From assembly GCA_022447665.1 (NCBI GenBank), contig JAKVAQ010000003.1:39159-103158 (forward strand): a DNA stretch of 64,000 nt. The letters are read 5' to 3'. The stretch comes from Crocinitomicaceae bacterium. GTDB taxonomy: Bacteria > Bacteroidota > Bacteroidia > Flavobacteriales_D > Crocinitomicaceae. The notes under the pieces are model-generated. The model worked only from the letters and a program-made list of their open reading frames with translations. It searched no databases and was not told the origin of the DNA. Of the stretch, positions 45,556 through 55,115 are shown one piece after another. Both the position numbers and the translations under genes were made by a program. Each line of letters begins with the position of its first letter. The first letter of the stretch is position 1.

Positions 45556-47139
45556 TTAACGTAGTTCAATATCAGACTTAAGTTCTTCACCACCTTCACG
45601 CGAGAAGTCTCTTCCTCCACGACCGATATGAGTCTGAACACATCTGAAGCCGATGTACGATTTCGTAGTATCTTGGTATTCATAGGTTCTTGCTCCAGTT
45701 TGCAAGTAGAATCCAATATCTTTCCATGATCCACCACGGATTACTTTTCTCTTCATTGAAGGTGGATCCCAATCCATTGCATTGTATCTGTATTCCGGAG
45801 CTAAATCATGAGAGAACTCGTAAACTGACTCGTCGAATGCAGTTTCAGTCCATTCAGCTACGTTTCCTGACATACAGTATAACCCGTAACCATTAGGGTT
45901 GTAAGAATAAACTTTTACCGGGTAGAAACCTCCATCGTCAAAATAACGACCTCTCATCGGCTTAAAGTTCCCTAGCATACATCCACCTGAATTTCTGATG
46001 TAAGGACCTCCCCAAGGATATGGTGATTGTTTTAAGTCACCTCTCGAAGCGTACTCCCATTCACCTTCAGTAGGTAATCTGAAATCTTGTACCCATAATT
46101 GACCTTGACCTGTTAACCACCAATTAAGCTTTTGAGTTCTCCACACACAGAATGCTCTCGCCTGAACCCATGTGACTCCTACAACAGGATAGTTATCATA
46201 AGCAGGGTGCCAGAAATACATATTTGTCATTGGATCATTGAAAGAGTATGTGAAATCACGTACCCAACATAAGGTATCTGGATAAACATTAATCACCTCA
46301 CGGATAATGAATCTACTTCTGTCTTCATGACCACGTATAGCGTTGTTTTGTCCAATTTTATTGAAATGTCCCATATCTAAATCCTGTCCTACTGGCTCTC
46401 CAGTGAAAGGATTATTAGGGTTTTTCAACGCTCTGTGCTGAGGATCTAAAGAAGGATTCGAATATTCACCATCTTTATCATATCCATTACGCACAATATT
46501 CGGACGACCTCTTTTAGCTGCTTCTTGTAAATCAATCCAGTAATATCTAAAATTCAATTTACGCGTATCGATCGTTCTTTTCTTATAAAACCTTTGGTTC
46601 GGGGTTAAATACATATCCGAAATCAAAGGGATGATCGCCTCATCACGAATACCTCTTAGCTTCCAAGAAAGTGGAAATAACTTTCTGCTTTCTGAAGGAT
46701 CTTGATCTTCCGGATCAAACTCAACCCATTGAAGGTTCGTTTCATCGTAATAGATATCAGGATGTGCTAACATCTCACCTAAATCCTCTGCCGGAATCTC
46801 CCACTCACCCGTAGGATCATCATTCTTGTAAATCTCCTCTAAGAATAAAGAATCACGAACATAGTAAACGAATTCACGGTACTCATTATTTGAGATTTCC
46901 GTTTGATCCATATATAAAGCGTGAATAGAAACTACCTTAGCTCTATTTTGATGTAAGAATGGAACATCTTGATCCCCTATACCCATGGTATAAGATCCAG
47001 ATGGGATATAGATCATTCCAATAGGAATTTCAGGATAGAAAATTTTTCTTCCTTGCACCCCTTGAAGGTGACCGCTCCCTTGGTTACAACTTGACAAAAC
47101 AAGTATAACTCCAACTACAAATAACAACAATTTTTTCAT
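45556..47139 (-). CDS. gldK: T9SS/gliding lipoprotein GldK (PorK)
   Basis: The ATG at 47139 starts a standard lipoprotein signal with Cys18 (LSSC); an ATG eight codons upstream (47163) is less likely. The mature part is a formylglycine-generating-enzyme/SUMF1-like fold: GSYTMGIGDQDVPF, MDQTEISNNEYREFVYYV, YPVVGVTWVQARAFCVWR, LPTEGEWEYASRG and KVIRGGSWKD. In GldK the fold is structural and forms the outer-membrane ring with GldN. It follows porP by about 100 bases and precedes gldL by 59. Confidence 0.94.
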   Translation of the reverse strand: MKKLLLFVVGVILVLSSCNQGSGHLQGVQGRKIFYPEIPIGMIYIPSGSYTMGIGDQDVPFLHQNRAKVVSIHALYMDQTEISNNEYREFVYYVRDSLFLEEIYKNDDPTGEWEIPAEDLGEMLAHPDIYYDETNLQWVEFDPEDQDPSESRKLFPLSWKLRGIRDEAIIPLISDMYLTPNQRFYKKRTIDTRKLNFRYYWIDLQEAAKRGRPNIVRNGYDKDGEYSNPSLDPQHRALKNPNNPFTGEPVGQDLDMGHFNKIGQNNAIRGHEDRSRFIIREVINVYPDTLCWVRDFTYSFNDPMTNMYFWHPAYDNYPVVGVTWVQARAFCVWRTQKLNWWLTGQGQLWVQDFRLPTEGEWEYASRGDLKQSPYPWGGPYIRNSGGCMLGNFKPMRGRYFDDGGFYPVKVYSYNPNGYGLYCMSGNVAEWTETAFDESVYEFSHDLAPEYRYNAMDWDPPSMKRKVIRGGSWKDIGFYLQTGARTYEYQDTTKSYIGFRCVQTHIGRGGRDFSREGGEELKSDIELR

Positions 47140-47243
47140 GCTACCTTTTTTTCTACCAATCAATTTTCTCCGACTATCAGGTTAATTCTTAGGGGTTGGG
47201 TAATTCTTAAACGCAAATGCTACAAATTGGTTACAGATATATT

Positions 47244-48200
47244 TTATTGAAGGATAAATGGATTTCCGTGACGAGGGATAATTGGAGGTGGTGGGAACAT
47301 ACAATAGTTCAACATCAACTCATGTGTACCTCTTCCATATTCATTAAGTGTGTTCGTCATAATATCAAACGAGTAACCAAACTTCAACATGTCCTTGCTC
47401 ACGTCTGCTTTTGGCGAAAACGCATATCCAATCATTAATGGAATTGCATCTCGTAGTCTATAAGAAAATCCACCCCATAAATATGAAGCGTTGTTTAACC
47501 AGAAATCAGCTAATAAATTAAAATCAAACGTTGCCGTTGATCCATCAGCCTTCACCAAAACATTTGGCTTTAAGATTAATTTGTTCGTCATTCCTGTATA
47601 ATCAGAAAGTGGAAAGTCATATCCAGCAATTACATAATAATGACGACGAGTATTGAAATTAATGGCAGTTAAAGTTGGCGGGGCTAAATGCGTAGAAGAT
47701 AAACCGACATAATAACCTTCATTACCATGGAAATATAGACCAAAGTTAGCATCAAAACCAGTACCAGCTAATGCTCCTGGTAAGTTTGCATCTGCGACAT
47801 TCGTTGGCGGAATCCATGTAGGGCTAAAACCAACATTAATAATACCTAATGACAAACCTGCACTTAACATACCATAGGTGGTAGGATAGTGAAATGCTCC
47901 ATTTAAACCAACAGTATTCGTGCGCATGAAACCTATAGCATCATTTGTAAACGATAAACCAACACCTAAGTTATACTGAGGTATGTTCGCTTGAGCGTTA
48001 AAAGTGGTTGTATTCGGAGCACGCTCTACTCTATCCCATTGATTTCTGTAGATCAACGTCCCACAGTAACCACGAAAACCAGTCGTTGCAGGGTTGTACG
48101 ACATCTTGTCGAACATATAATGAGTGAACTGCTTATCTTGCTGAGCCTGAATGGAATTCATAGCTAAGAAAGTAAATGCAAACAGTAAAATTCGCTTCAT
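47244..48200 (-). CDS. porP: PorP/SprF family T9SS outer-membrane protein
   Basis: A 318-residue exported beta-barrel-type protein with a signal peptide (about 1-19). It shows the PorP/SprF pattern: FTHYMFDKMSYNPATTG after the signal, IYRNQWDRVERAPNTTTFNA, and regular alternating strands such as LSAGLSLGIINVGFSP. It precedes gldK, as porP precedes porKLMN in Porphyromonas. Such proteins join or help export the adhesin-type cargo of T9SS. The promoter is likely just upstream at 48253-48284. Confidence 0.9.
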   Translation of the reverse strand: MKRILLFAFTFLAMNSIQAQQDKQFTHYMFDKMSYNPATTGFRGYCGTLIYRNQWDRVERAPNTTTFNAQANIPQYNLGVGLSFTNDAIGFMRTNTVGLNGAFHYPTTYGMLSAGLSLGIINVGFSPTWIPPTNVADANLPGALAGTGFDANFGLYFHGNEGYYVGLSSTHLAPPTLTAINFNTRRHYYVIAGYDFPLSDYTGMTNKLILKPNVLVKADGSTATFDFNLLADFWLNNASYLWGGFSYRLRDAIPLMIGYAFSPKADVSKDMLKFGYSFDIMTNTLNEYGRGTHELMLNYCMFPPPPIIPRHGNPFILQ

Positions 48201-48252
48201 AAAATCGGTTTTTTGGCACTATCTTTAATCGTCGGACTGCACCAACAATGCG

Positions 48253-48284
48253 CTAAAATAGTTAAAAATAATTTAAATCAACAA
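48253..48284 (-). promoter_or_regulatory. Likely promoter of the porP-gldKLMN operon
   Basis: On the minus strand TTGTTG (48284-48279) and TATTTTAG (48260-48253), spaced 18 bases from the second TTG. The -7 element has one mismatch to TAnnTTTG. The leader would be about 45 bases. Confidence 0.4.
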
Positions 48285-48350
48285 TTTTTTTTCAAAACTG
48301 CTTTGTTTTAACACTAATACGGAAAAACGTTCGATAGGTTATCAATAATG

Positions 48351-49487
48351 CTAAATTAATTTTTGGTGCGTCTTCCACCAAAGATCGGGCATTTCATTTT
48401 GCAGTGCACTTTGATAATCCTCATAATTACAAGGCACCATCAAGTGTCTTTCAAATTTTAACTTATCAGTTTTTGGATAAGGCACCTGCATCCACCATCT
48501 TCCTGAATTGGGACTTTTATAGAAAATAAGCTCATCTTTAAAGTCATCTAAACTAACTATATATTTGAGGTAATCTTCTTTTGTGCCGATTGGATAATCT
48601 TTCTTTCTGTTTGCAACACCATCTATAAAGTGCCAAATGAGTTGGGCTATTAGATTTGACTCAACAGAAGTTAGTTCATTTGATGATTCGTGAAATAAGC
48701 CAAGAACACTCAACTTATCACTCATACCTGCATACCTTAATATACGACATACATCTTCCCCGTAAAATCCATGTGGCAAGTCGTATGCATTTGAAGGAAA
48801 ATCAGAAGAGCGGATACTATCCAAATCGAAAGAAAGAATATCAGCATTTCTTACCATAGGCTCCATTCGCCTTTCGTTCCTATAAAACGTGCCGAGACGC
48901 TCAGTATCAAAGTACATTTTATTTAGTAGGGATAATTCCTCCGGATTTGTGAGATAATTTTGATAACCTATTAAAGAGTAATTAAACAAATAGCTTGGCT
49001 TATGCATAATGATTTTTGAAAGCCAACCTTGCGAAGACAATTCTTCATCGGGATTACCTAGATCAGATTTCGGACTAAAGTCAACAATATTTACTGTTTG
49101 CTCAAGTTTCTCATATGCTTGATAAATGGCATACGTCAAATCTTGACTACCACCAATAACTACCGGAACGATATTGTTCTTAACCAACTCTGTTACCACT
49201 TCTTTGATAGCAGCATAAGTATCGTCTAAAGTATTACCTGGAAGAATCTCACCTAAAGCAAGAATCTTAACGTCCCATTCTCCCTTATACAATGATATGA
49301 ATCTTGTAAAAACCTCCTGTTGAGAATCAATTCCAGATGTACTAGAATTTCTGAACTCAGGAACAGAAACGATTGCTACTGAAGCTTGATCAGCCTCCTC
49401 AATATCTATGATTAAACTTCCAAGGGAACCATTCTTATATGAACTGGGTTCTTCAAATGGTTTGAAATAGATACTGAGGTCACGCAT
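48351..49487 (-). CDS. Arginase/formimidoylglutamase-fold protein with degenerate metal site
   Basis: A 378-residue ureohydrolase-fold protein. The three family motifs can be placed but are altered: GGDHS appears as GGSQD (112-116), DAHxD as DFSPK (136-140, followed by SD), and SFDLD (219-223) is kept. Thus at least three of six manganese ligands (the His of GGDH and the His and second Asp of DAHxD) are missing, while Asp136, Asp221 and Asp223 remain. It is unlikely to be a normal Mn hydrolase despite the usual annotation. As far as I recall, relatives sit next to topA and gldK in many Flavobacteriia. It abuts topA with a one-base overlap. Confidence 0.75.
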   Translation of the reverse strand: MRDLSIYFKPFEEPSSYKNGSLGSLIIDIEEADQASVAIVSVPEFRNSSTSGIDSQQEVFTRFISLYKGEWDVKILALGEILPGNTLDDTYAAIKEVVTELVKNNIVPVVIGGSQDLTYAIYQAYEKLEQTVNIVDFSPKSDLGNPDEELSSQGWLSKIIMHKPSYLFNYSLIGYQNYLTNPEELSLLNKMYFDTERLGTFYRNERRMEPMVRNADILSFDLDSIRSSDFPSNAYDLPHGFYGEDVCRILRYAGMSDKLSVLGLFHESSNELTSVESNLIAQLIWHFIDGVANRKKDYPIGTKEDYLKYIVSLDDFKDELIFYKSPNSGRWWMQVPYPKTDKLKFERHLMVPCNYEDYQSALQNEMPDLWWKTHQKLI

Positions 49488-51802
49488 TACTTCTTCTTTT
49501 TCTTGGTCTTTTTAGTTTTATCTTGATTGGCCGCAATTTCCGCACACTCCTCGTAGGTAAGATCCTTTGGCTCCACATCTTTAGGTAATCGATAATTTTT
49601 ACGTCCGATTTTTAGATAAGGACCATAACGACCATTAAGAAGCTCCATGTTTTCATCTTCTGGAAAGGTTTTGATCATTTTGTTTCGATCAATCTCTCTC
49701 TTCTCTTCAATTAATTCAATTGCTCTTTCAATCGTCATGTTCTCTAAAGAATCTCCATTAGCCTCCTTGATTGATGCGAATAATTTCAAATGCTGAACAT
49801 AAGGCCCGAATCTCCCCTTATTAATCTTAACTGGTTTGTCTTCATACTCCCCAATTACCTTCGGATAATCAAAAAGCTTTAGTGCCTCTTCTAATGAAAT
49901 TGTTTGAATAGATTGATCCTTTTGCAATGAAGCAAATTGTGGTTTTTCATCACTCCCCTCCTCTACTTTACCGATTTGTACCATTGGTCCAAATCTTCCT
50001 ATTCGAACAATGACTTCCTTACCCGACTTTGGATCAAGACCTAGTGATCGTTCACCTGTAGCCCTTTCTGAATTTTCAGTCGTGTCCTGCACATTTTCGT
50101 GAAAAGGACCATAGAATGTTTTGATCATTTTGGTCCACTTCATCAATCCCTGCGCTATTTCATCAAATTCCTTTTCCACAGAGGCGGTAAAGTTATAATC
50201 CATAATTCTACCGAAGTGCTCAATTAAAAATTCAGTTACTACTCGAGCAATATCAGTTGGAACTAATTTTCCCTTGTTACTTCCTGATTTTTCAGAGAGT
50301 TGTTCTTTCTTAATCTCTGAGTTGGAAAGTGATAATAATTGATAATTTCTTTTTTCACCTTCACTCAAGCCACGTTCAACATAACCACGTTTTTGAACAG
50401 TCGTAATTGTTGGCGCATAAGTTGAAGGTCGACCTATTCCGAGCTCTTCTAACTTCTTCACCAAGCTTGCTTCGACATACCTTGATGGCGGACGCGTAAA
50501 TCTCTCTGTTGCTGAAATATTTTCATATGCAATAGAATCACCAACACTTACCTCAGGTAGCAACCCTTCAATTTCCTCATCATCATCATCAATTTTCGAC
50601 TCTAAATAAACCTTTAGAAATCCTTCAAATTTGATTATTTCACCTGTTGCTGAGAAAGAGTGTCCTTTAGGAGCATCAATCTTTATGGTAGTTCTCTCAA
50701 GCTGTGCGTCTGACATCTGTGAAGCTATTGACCTTTTCCAAATCAATTGATACAACCTTGCCTCATCGCGATCCATATCCACTTCGTGCACGGCAAAGTT
50801 CGCCGGGCGAATTGCTTCATGGGCCTCTTGAGCGCTTGAGTTCTTGTTTTTATATTTTCTTAACTTATGAAACTCCGGTCCATAAGCTTTAACTACCTCT
50901 GCTTTAGCGGAATCAAGCGCTTGTTGAGAAAGATTTACAGAATCCGTTCTCATATACGTTATATGTCCTGACTCATATAATCTCTGGGCCACTGACATTG
51001 TTCTTGTTACACCGAATCCAAGCTTAAGACTTGCCTCTTGTTGCAACGTAGATGTGGTAAAAGGAGCCGCTGGTGATTTCTTTGCTGGTTTTTTAGCAAC
51101 ATCGGAAATTTTAAAATCGAAGTCTGAACACTTGTTTAGAAACTCTTCTGACTCTGATTCATCTTTAAGTTGATGGTTAAGTTTAGACTTTAACTTAGCA
51201 TTCTTAACATCAAAAACTCCATCAACTCTGTAATAAGATTCTTTTTTAAAGGCTTCAATTTCTTTTTCTCGCTCCACAATTAAACGTACAGCAACAGACT
51301 GAACCCTACCTGCCGACAAACTAGGCTTCACCTTTTTCCATAGTACAGGCGATAGCTCAAAACCTACTAGTCTATCGAGTATTCTTCTTGCTTGCTGTGC
51401 ATTAACTAAATCATCATCAATATCTCTAGGATTATCTATTGCACTGAGTACAGCAGTTTTTGTAATTTCATTAAAGGTAATTCTCTTGTACTTTTCTTTC
51501 TTGAGCTTTAATGCTTCTTTAAGGTGCCAAGATATCGCCTCTCCTTCACGATCTTCATCGGAAGCTAACCAGACCATTTCAGCGTCTTTCGCTAATTTTT
51601 TTAGTTCTGTTATGACTTTTTTCTTATCATCACTTACAACGTATTTAGGAGCAAAATCATCTTCAACATCGACAGAATCGTTTCCTTTTGCAAGGTCACG
51701 TACGTGTCCATAACTAGATTTTACTAAGTAATCTTTTCCTAAATATTTCTCAATTGTTTTTGCCTTAGCTGGCGACTCGACAATCACTAAATTTTTAGCC
51801 AT
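49487..51802 (-). CDS. topA: DNA topoisomerase I
   Basis: A 771-residue type IA topoisomerase. The Toprim domain starts at residue 4 (LVIVESPAKAKTIEKYLG) with the acidic site Asp82-Glu-Asp84-Arg-Glu-Gly-Glu. The active tyrosine is Tyr283 in ITYMRTDSVNLS. The C-terminal third has repeat modules of the GRFGPYVQ/GRYGPYLK type instead of four-Cys zinc fingers, and a poly-Lys tail. It relaxes negative supercoils. It precedes the arginase-like gene in a probable two-gene unit. Confidence 0.96.
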   Translation of the reverse strand: MAKNLVIVESPAKAKTIEKYLGKDYLVKSSYGHVRDLAKGNDSVDVEDDFAPKYVVSDDKKKVITELKKLAKDAEMVWLASDEDREGEAISWHLKEALKLKKEKYKRITFNEITKTAVLSAIDNPRDIDDDLVNAQQARRILDRLVGFELSPVLWKKVKPSLSAGRVQSVAVRLIVEREKEIEAFKKESYYRVDGVFDVKNAKLKSKLNHQLKDESESEEFLNKCSDFDFKISDVAKKPAKKSPAAPFTTSTLQQEASLKLGFGVTRTMSVAQRLYESGHITYMRTDSVNLSQQALDSAKAEVVKAYGPEFHKLRKYKNKNSSAQEAHEAIRPANFAVHEVDMDRDEARLYQLIWKRSIASQMSDAQLERTTIKIDAPKGHSFSATGEIIKFEGFLKVYLESKIDDDDEEIEGLLPEVSVGDSIAYENISATERFTRPPSRYVEASLVKKLEELGIGRPSTYAPTITTVQKRGYVERGLSEGEKRNYQLLSLSNSEIKKEQLSEKSGSNKGKLVPTDIARVVTEFLIEHFGRIMDYNFTASVEKEFDEIAQGLMKWTKMIKTFYGPFHENVQDTTENSERATGERSLGLDPKSGKEVIVRIGRFGPMVQIGKVEEGSDEKPQFASLQKDQSIQTISLEEALKLFDYPKVIGEYEDKPVKINKGRFGPYVQHLKLFASIKEANGDSLENMTIERAIELIEEKREIDRNKMIKTFPEDENMELLNGRYGPYLKIGRKNYRLPKDVEPKDLTYEECAEIAANQDKTKKTKKKKK

Positions 51803-51846
51803 ATAGTGCTTTTCTTTTTGGAGTGAGTTTGAATTTCAACTCGGCA

Positions 51847-51854
51847 CAAATGTA
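51847..51854 (-). promoter_or_regulatory. -7 element for topA (TACATTTG)
   Basis: Minus-strand TACATTTG is an exact TAnnTTTG match 44 bases before the topA ATG. No TTG is at the proper -33 distance. Confidence 0.4.
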
Positions 51855-51955
51855 TAAATGAAATTATAAGTCACTCCTATTATTTTTCTGTCTGAAGAAA
51901 AGCACACCCGTACAAGCACAACTTAAAGCAATGATTTACAAAGCTTTAAAAAGCT

Positions 51956-52522
51956 CTAGAATCTCTCGATAAAATTTTTAAAAGCCCTTGCGCGGTGAGA
52001 GATTTCATTTTTCTCTTCAAGTGACATCTCAGCAAAAGTCTTTTCGCTTCCTTCAGGTAAAAATATTGGATCATATCCAAAACCTTCTTTCCCTCTTCTT
52101 TCAAGCGTTATTTGACCCTTAACCTCACCTTCATAAATCTCCAGACCATTTTCACTTGCAAAGGCAATCACTGTCATAAATTTAGCGGATCGATCCACAT
52201 TACTTTCAAGTTTACTCAGAACCAGATCCATGTTTGCCTCATTGTTCTTTTCTTCCCCTGCATAACGCGCAGAGTAAACTCCTGGTTCATTATTTAACGA
52301 TTTAATCAATAAACCTGTATCATCTGCGAAGCAAGGATGGCCGTATTTTTCAAATATAAACTTTGCTTTTTGCTCCGCATTACCTTGCAAGGTATCAGAA
52401 GATTCTTCCAATTCTTGGTTGTGGTTCAAATCTGAAAGTGTCAAAACTTGAATATGGTTGGGCAGTATGCTTGCGATTTCATCCGCTTTATTCTGATTTT
52501 GTGTGGCAAAAACGATTTTCAT
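51956..52522 (-). CDS. rdgB: XTP/dITP diphosphatase (non-canonical purine NTP pyrophosphatase)
   Basis: A 188-residue Ham1/RdgB enzyme that removes inosine and xanthosine triphosphates. The visible motifs are FATQNQNKADEI at the N-terminus, CFADDTGL with Asp67-Asp68, ARYAGE, and GYDPIFLP near the C-terminus. The ATG at 52522 is fixed because KIVFATQN is the first strand of the fold. A -7 element ends only four bases upstream, so the mRNA may have no leader. Confidence 0.95.
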   Translation of the reverse strand: MKIVFATQNQNKADEIASILPNHIQVLTLSDLNHNQELEESSDTLQGNAEQKAKFIFEKYGHPCFADDTGLLIKSLNNEPGVYSARYAGEEKNNEANMDLVLSKLESNVDRSAKFMTVIAFASENGLEIYEGEVKGQITLERRGKEGFGYDPIFLPEGSEKTFAEMSLEEKNEISHRARAFKNFIERF

Positions 52523-52526
52523 ACCG

Positions 52527-52534
52527 GCAAAATT
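52527..52534 (-). promoter_or_regulatory. -7 element for rdgB (TAATTTTG), start-proximal
   Basis: Minus-strand TAATTTTG is an exact TAnnTTTG match ending four bases before the rdgB ATG. The -33 region is T-rich (GTTTTAG) without TTG. Confidence 0.4.
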
Positions 52535-52567
52535 AAATTCTATATTCGTAATCTAAAACTTAAAAAT

Positions 52568-53627
52568 CTGAATCTTTTTCCATTAGAAATATTAAAAGCC
52601 AGAAATCCTAGCATTGATGTTTACCGAGGTTTGGCAATAATTCTTGTTCTGCTTTTCCACTTTGAAGGTCTACTTGGTTTTGGATACATTGGAGTTGATT
52701 TGTTTTTTGTGATTTCAGGATACCTAGTGAGTGAGCCATTCTTAAAAGACTTAAAGAATAATAGAAAAGTAGACTGGAGAACATTTTTTATAAAGCGAAT
52801 TACAAAAATTTTACCTTCCTATTATTTCTTCTTATTTGGCGGACTAATTGTAGCCAGACTCCTATTGATTCCTGAATACGCGGATGAAGTCGTTGCTATT
52901 TCTGACTTACCCAAATACATTTTCTTTTACATGAGCTACGACCTTACCCATGTTTGGAGTTTTGAAATGGCTTGGTCATTATGTGTTGAAGAACACTTTT
53001 ACATCTTTCTAACATTAATTTTTGTAGTCATCACCTACTTATCATTTATCAAAAAGAAACAGAAGTTATTTTATTCCCTTCTTCTGTTGTTTATTCTTTT
53101 TTCTACTTTATGTAAAGTAATTGGATATGAATATGGCTTAGAAGTTGTAATTGCTTCTCATGCAAGAATTGACGCCTTGTTTTTGTGAATATTATTGTCG
53201 TTCCAGGAGATTAATCTTGAAAGAATAAAGACGAATTCATTTCTATCTTTAGGTTTAGGGACTATCGGATTTATAGGTCTAATATTTTTATTTTCTCGAT
53301 TCTGCTTATTTCAACTCTGTTGTTATTCATATTTTGGCTCCTATATTCTTCTATTTCATGATTAGAGGGTCACTCCATTTTTCATTTCGAGGAAAACTTT
53401 TGCTCAGAATTTGCGCATACTACAGCTATAATTGGTATTTGTGGCATGCCCTTATCGCTTTCATAGTGGTAAACTTATTTCAATTGAACTTTTACTTAGA
53501 ATTGATTATGTTCTTAACTCTATCATTCCTAATGGCATATCTTACTACACGAATGATAGAGGAACCTTTTCTCAGAATAAGAAGAAAAATAAAGATTTTG
53601 AAGAAACCTTCTATCGGCAATAGATAA
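52568..53627 (+). pseudogene. Acyltransferase-3 family gene, broken by a stop and a frameshift
   Basis: The reading frame encodes a typical acyltransferase: IDVYRGLAIILVLLFHFEGLL with the catalytic His, GYIGVDLFFVISGYLVSEPF, FIKRITKILPSYY, and WSLCVEEHFYIF. It is stopped by TGA at 53186-53188 inside ARIDALFL-stop-ILLSF, where related proteins have Gly (GGA to TGA is one base). The same frame then continues sensibly for about 35 codons until about 53295, where the match moves to the next frame (DSAYFNSVVIHILAPIFF) and ends at 53627. The start is uncertain: no good ATG lies near 52568. Two lesions argue for decay rather than a sequencing slip. Confidence 0.8.
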
Positions 53628-53635
53628 GAAGGTCG

Positions 53636-53643
53636 TATCTTTG
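53636..53643 (+). promoter_or_regulatory. -7 element of the polysaccharide cluster (TATCTTTG)
   Basis: TATCTTTG is an exact TAnnTTTG match, identical to the bamD element, 20 bases before the flippase ATG. No TTG lies at normal -33 distance. It would start the nine-gene run independently of the broken gene upstream. Confidence 0.45.
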
Positions 53644-53663
53644 AATAAACTACTTAACTCTAA

Positions 53664-55115
53664 ATGCTAAGAGACCTTTTAAAAGAAGGAGGACATTACA
53701 CACTTGCTAGTTTAGCTACAAAAGGCATTAGCTTACTACTAATACCCTTTTATTCCGATTACTTCACTACTGCCGAGTATGGGATATTAGCACTACTAGC
53801 AGCGTCTGGAGCATTGACAGCAGCAGTATTTTCTTTTCAAATTTATCAGGGCGTTGGAAGATTCATCTCTGATAAGAGTCTTTCTGAGAAGGAACAAAAA
53901 CAAATTGGGTCTAGCGGGTTCTTCTTCACTACTTTAAGTTATGGCGTATTTATCCTCATTGCGCTAATTTTCAAGACTGAAGTTATCGATTACTTATCAG
54001 AAGAAGATCGAATAAAAGAATCGACTTATTATTTCTGGCTGATTGCTATATTTCTCAACGGGTTTTACTACAATCTTGGGATTCAACTGAGATTCTTGAG
54101 AAAGACCAAAATATTTGGAGCCACGTCGTTTTTATTTGCTATTGCAAATGTTATACTCATACTCTTCTTTGCACTGGTAATGGATTATAGAATTGATAGT
54201 ATTTTTATTGCCAATCTGATTGTTGCCCCCATTATCATTTTAATTCAATTATATCACTTGCGTGATTACATGGTCCTTTACATGGGACGCAAAGAAATCA
54301 AGAAATTATTGCGCTTCAGCACACCACTCATTCCAGCTTCCGTGGCCTACATAGTATTAAACTTTACGGATAGAATATTTATTAAAGATTTTAACAATGC
54401 TTTGGGCGAAGTAGGCATTTACGACATGGCTTTCAAATTCTCTGCACTTGTTTCAATAATAATTCTAGCATTTCAATCCGCACTGGCTCCAATAATTTAC
54501 GAGAAACATAATGAAAAAAATACATTGAAAGAACTTGGAAGAATTTTTAGAGTTTTTCTTAGTCTTGGAACCATGGGAATTTTATTACTCTCAATGTTCT
54601 CTTATGAGACTCTTTACATATTCACTCAACCGCAATATTTTGAAGCTAGTATTCTGATGCCAATCTTTTATTTAACAATCTTGGTTACTGGACTAGGCAT
54701 GTTCTCGCCGGGGCTTCATGTTAAACAAAGAACAAAAACAATCCCGTTTATAGTGATTACATCGGCATTATTAAATATTGCATTAAACTATTGGATTATA
54801 CCAATTTATCATTTATGGGGAGCTGCATTAGCAACTTTAATTAGCACTCTATTTAATAATTTGGTTTTATTCTATTTTTCACAAAGAGTTTATCCAATTC
54901 ACTTAGAAGCTAAAAAAACTATAGGCGTCATTATACTTTTTCTAGTAGCATTTGTTTTTGTATCGTATATGTCAGCGTTCATTGAAGTTAACTATTTGAT
55001 AAGCATCCTAATCCGACTGACTTTGCTTGGATTATATACCTTATTTTTAATCAGGATCAAATTCATTAGCTTTGCTAAGGTTCAAGAGCTTTTAAAAATA
55101 AAAATACCTCGGTGA
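53664..55115 (+). CDS. Polysaccharide/oligosaccharide flippase (Wzx-type, MOP superfamily)
   Basis: A 483-residue protein with about 14 membrane helices. The N-terminal TLASLATKGISLLLIPFYSDYFTTAEYG segment (residues 10-37) is typical of flavobacterial lipopolysaccharide flippases, and PLIPASVAYIVLNFTDRIFIK lies in the middle. It would move undecaprenyl-linked sugar units to the periplasm. It is the first intact gene of a tightly packed plus-strand cluster. Its stop overlaps the GTG start of the next gene by four bases. Confidence 0.9.
   Translation: MLRDLLKEGGHYTLASLATKGISLLLIPFYSDYFTTAEYGILALLAASGALTAAVFSFQIYQGVGRFISDKSLSEKEQKQIGSSGFFFTTLSYGVFILIALIFKTEVIDYLSEEDRIKESTYYFWLIAIFLNGFYYNLGIQLRFLRKTKIFGATSFLFAIANVILILFFALVMDYRIDSIFIANLIVAPIIILIQLYHLRDYMVLYMGRKEIKKLLRFSTPLIPASVAYIVLNFTDRIFIKDFNNALGEVGIYDMAFKFSALVSIIILAFQSALAPIIYEKHNEKNTLKELGRIFRVFLSLGTMGILLLSMFSYETLYIFTQPQYFEASILMPIFYLTILVTGLGMFSPGLHVKQRTKTIPFIVITSALLNIALNYWIIPIYHLWGAALATLISTLFNNLVLFYFSQRVYPIHLEAKKTIGVIILFLVAFVFVSYMSAFIEVNYLISILIRLTLLGLYTLFLIRIKFISFAKVQELLKIKIPR

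Noticed and set aside
45099..45581. Plus-strand open frame of 160 residues opposite gldL
   Set aside because: Fully antisense to gldL, whose motifs and operon position are certain; the product is a Pro/Ser-rich artefact.
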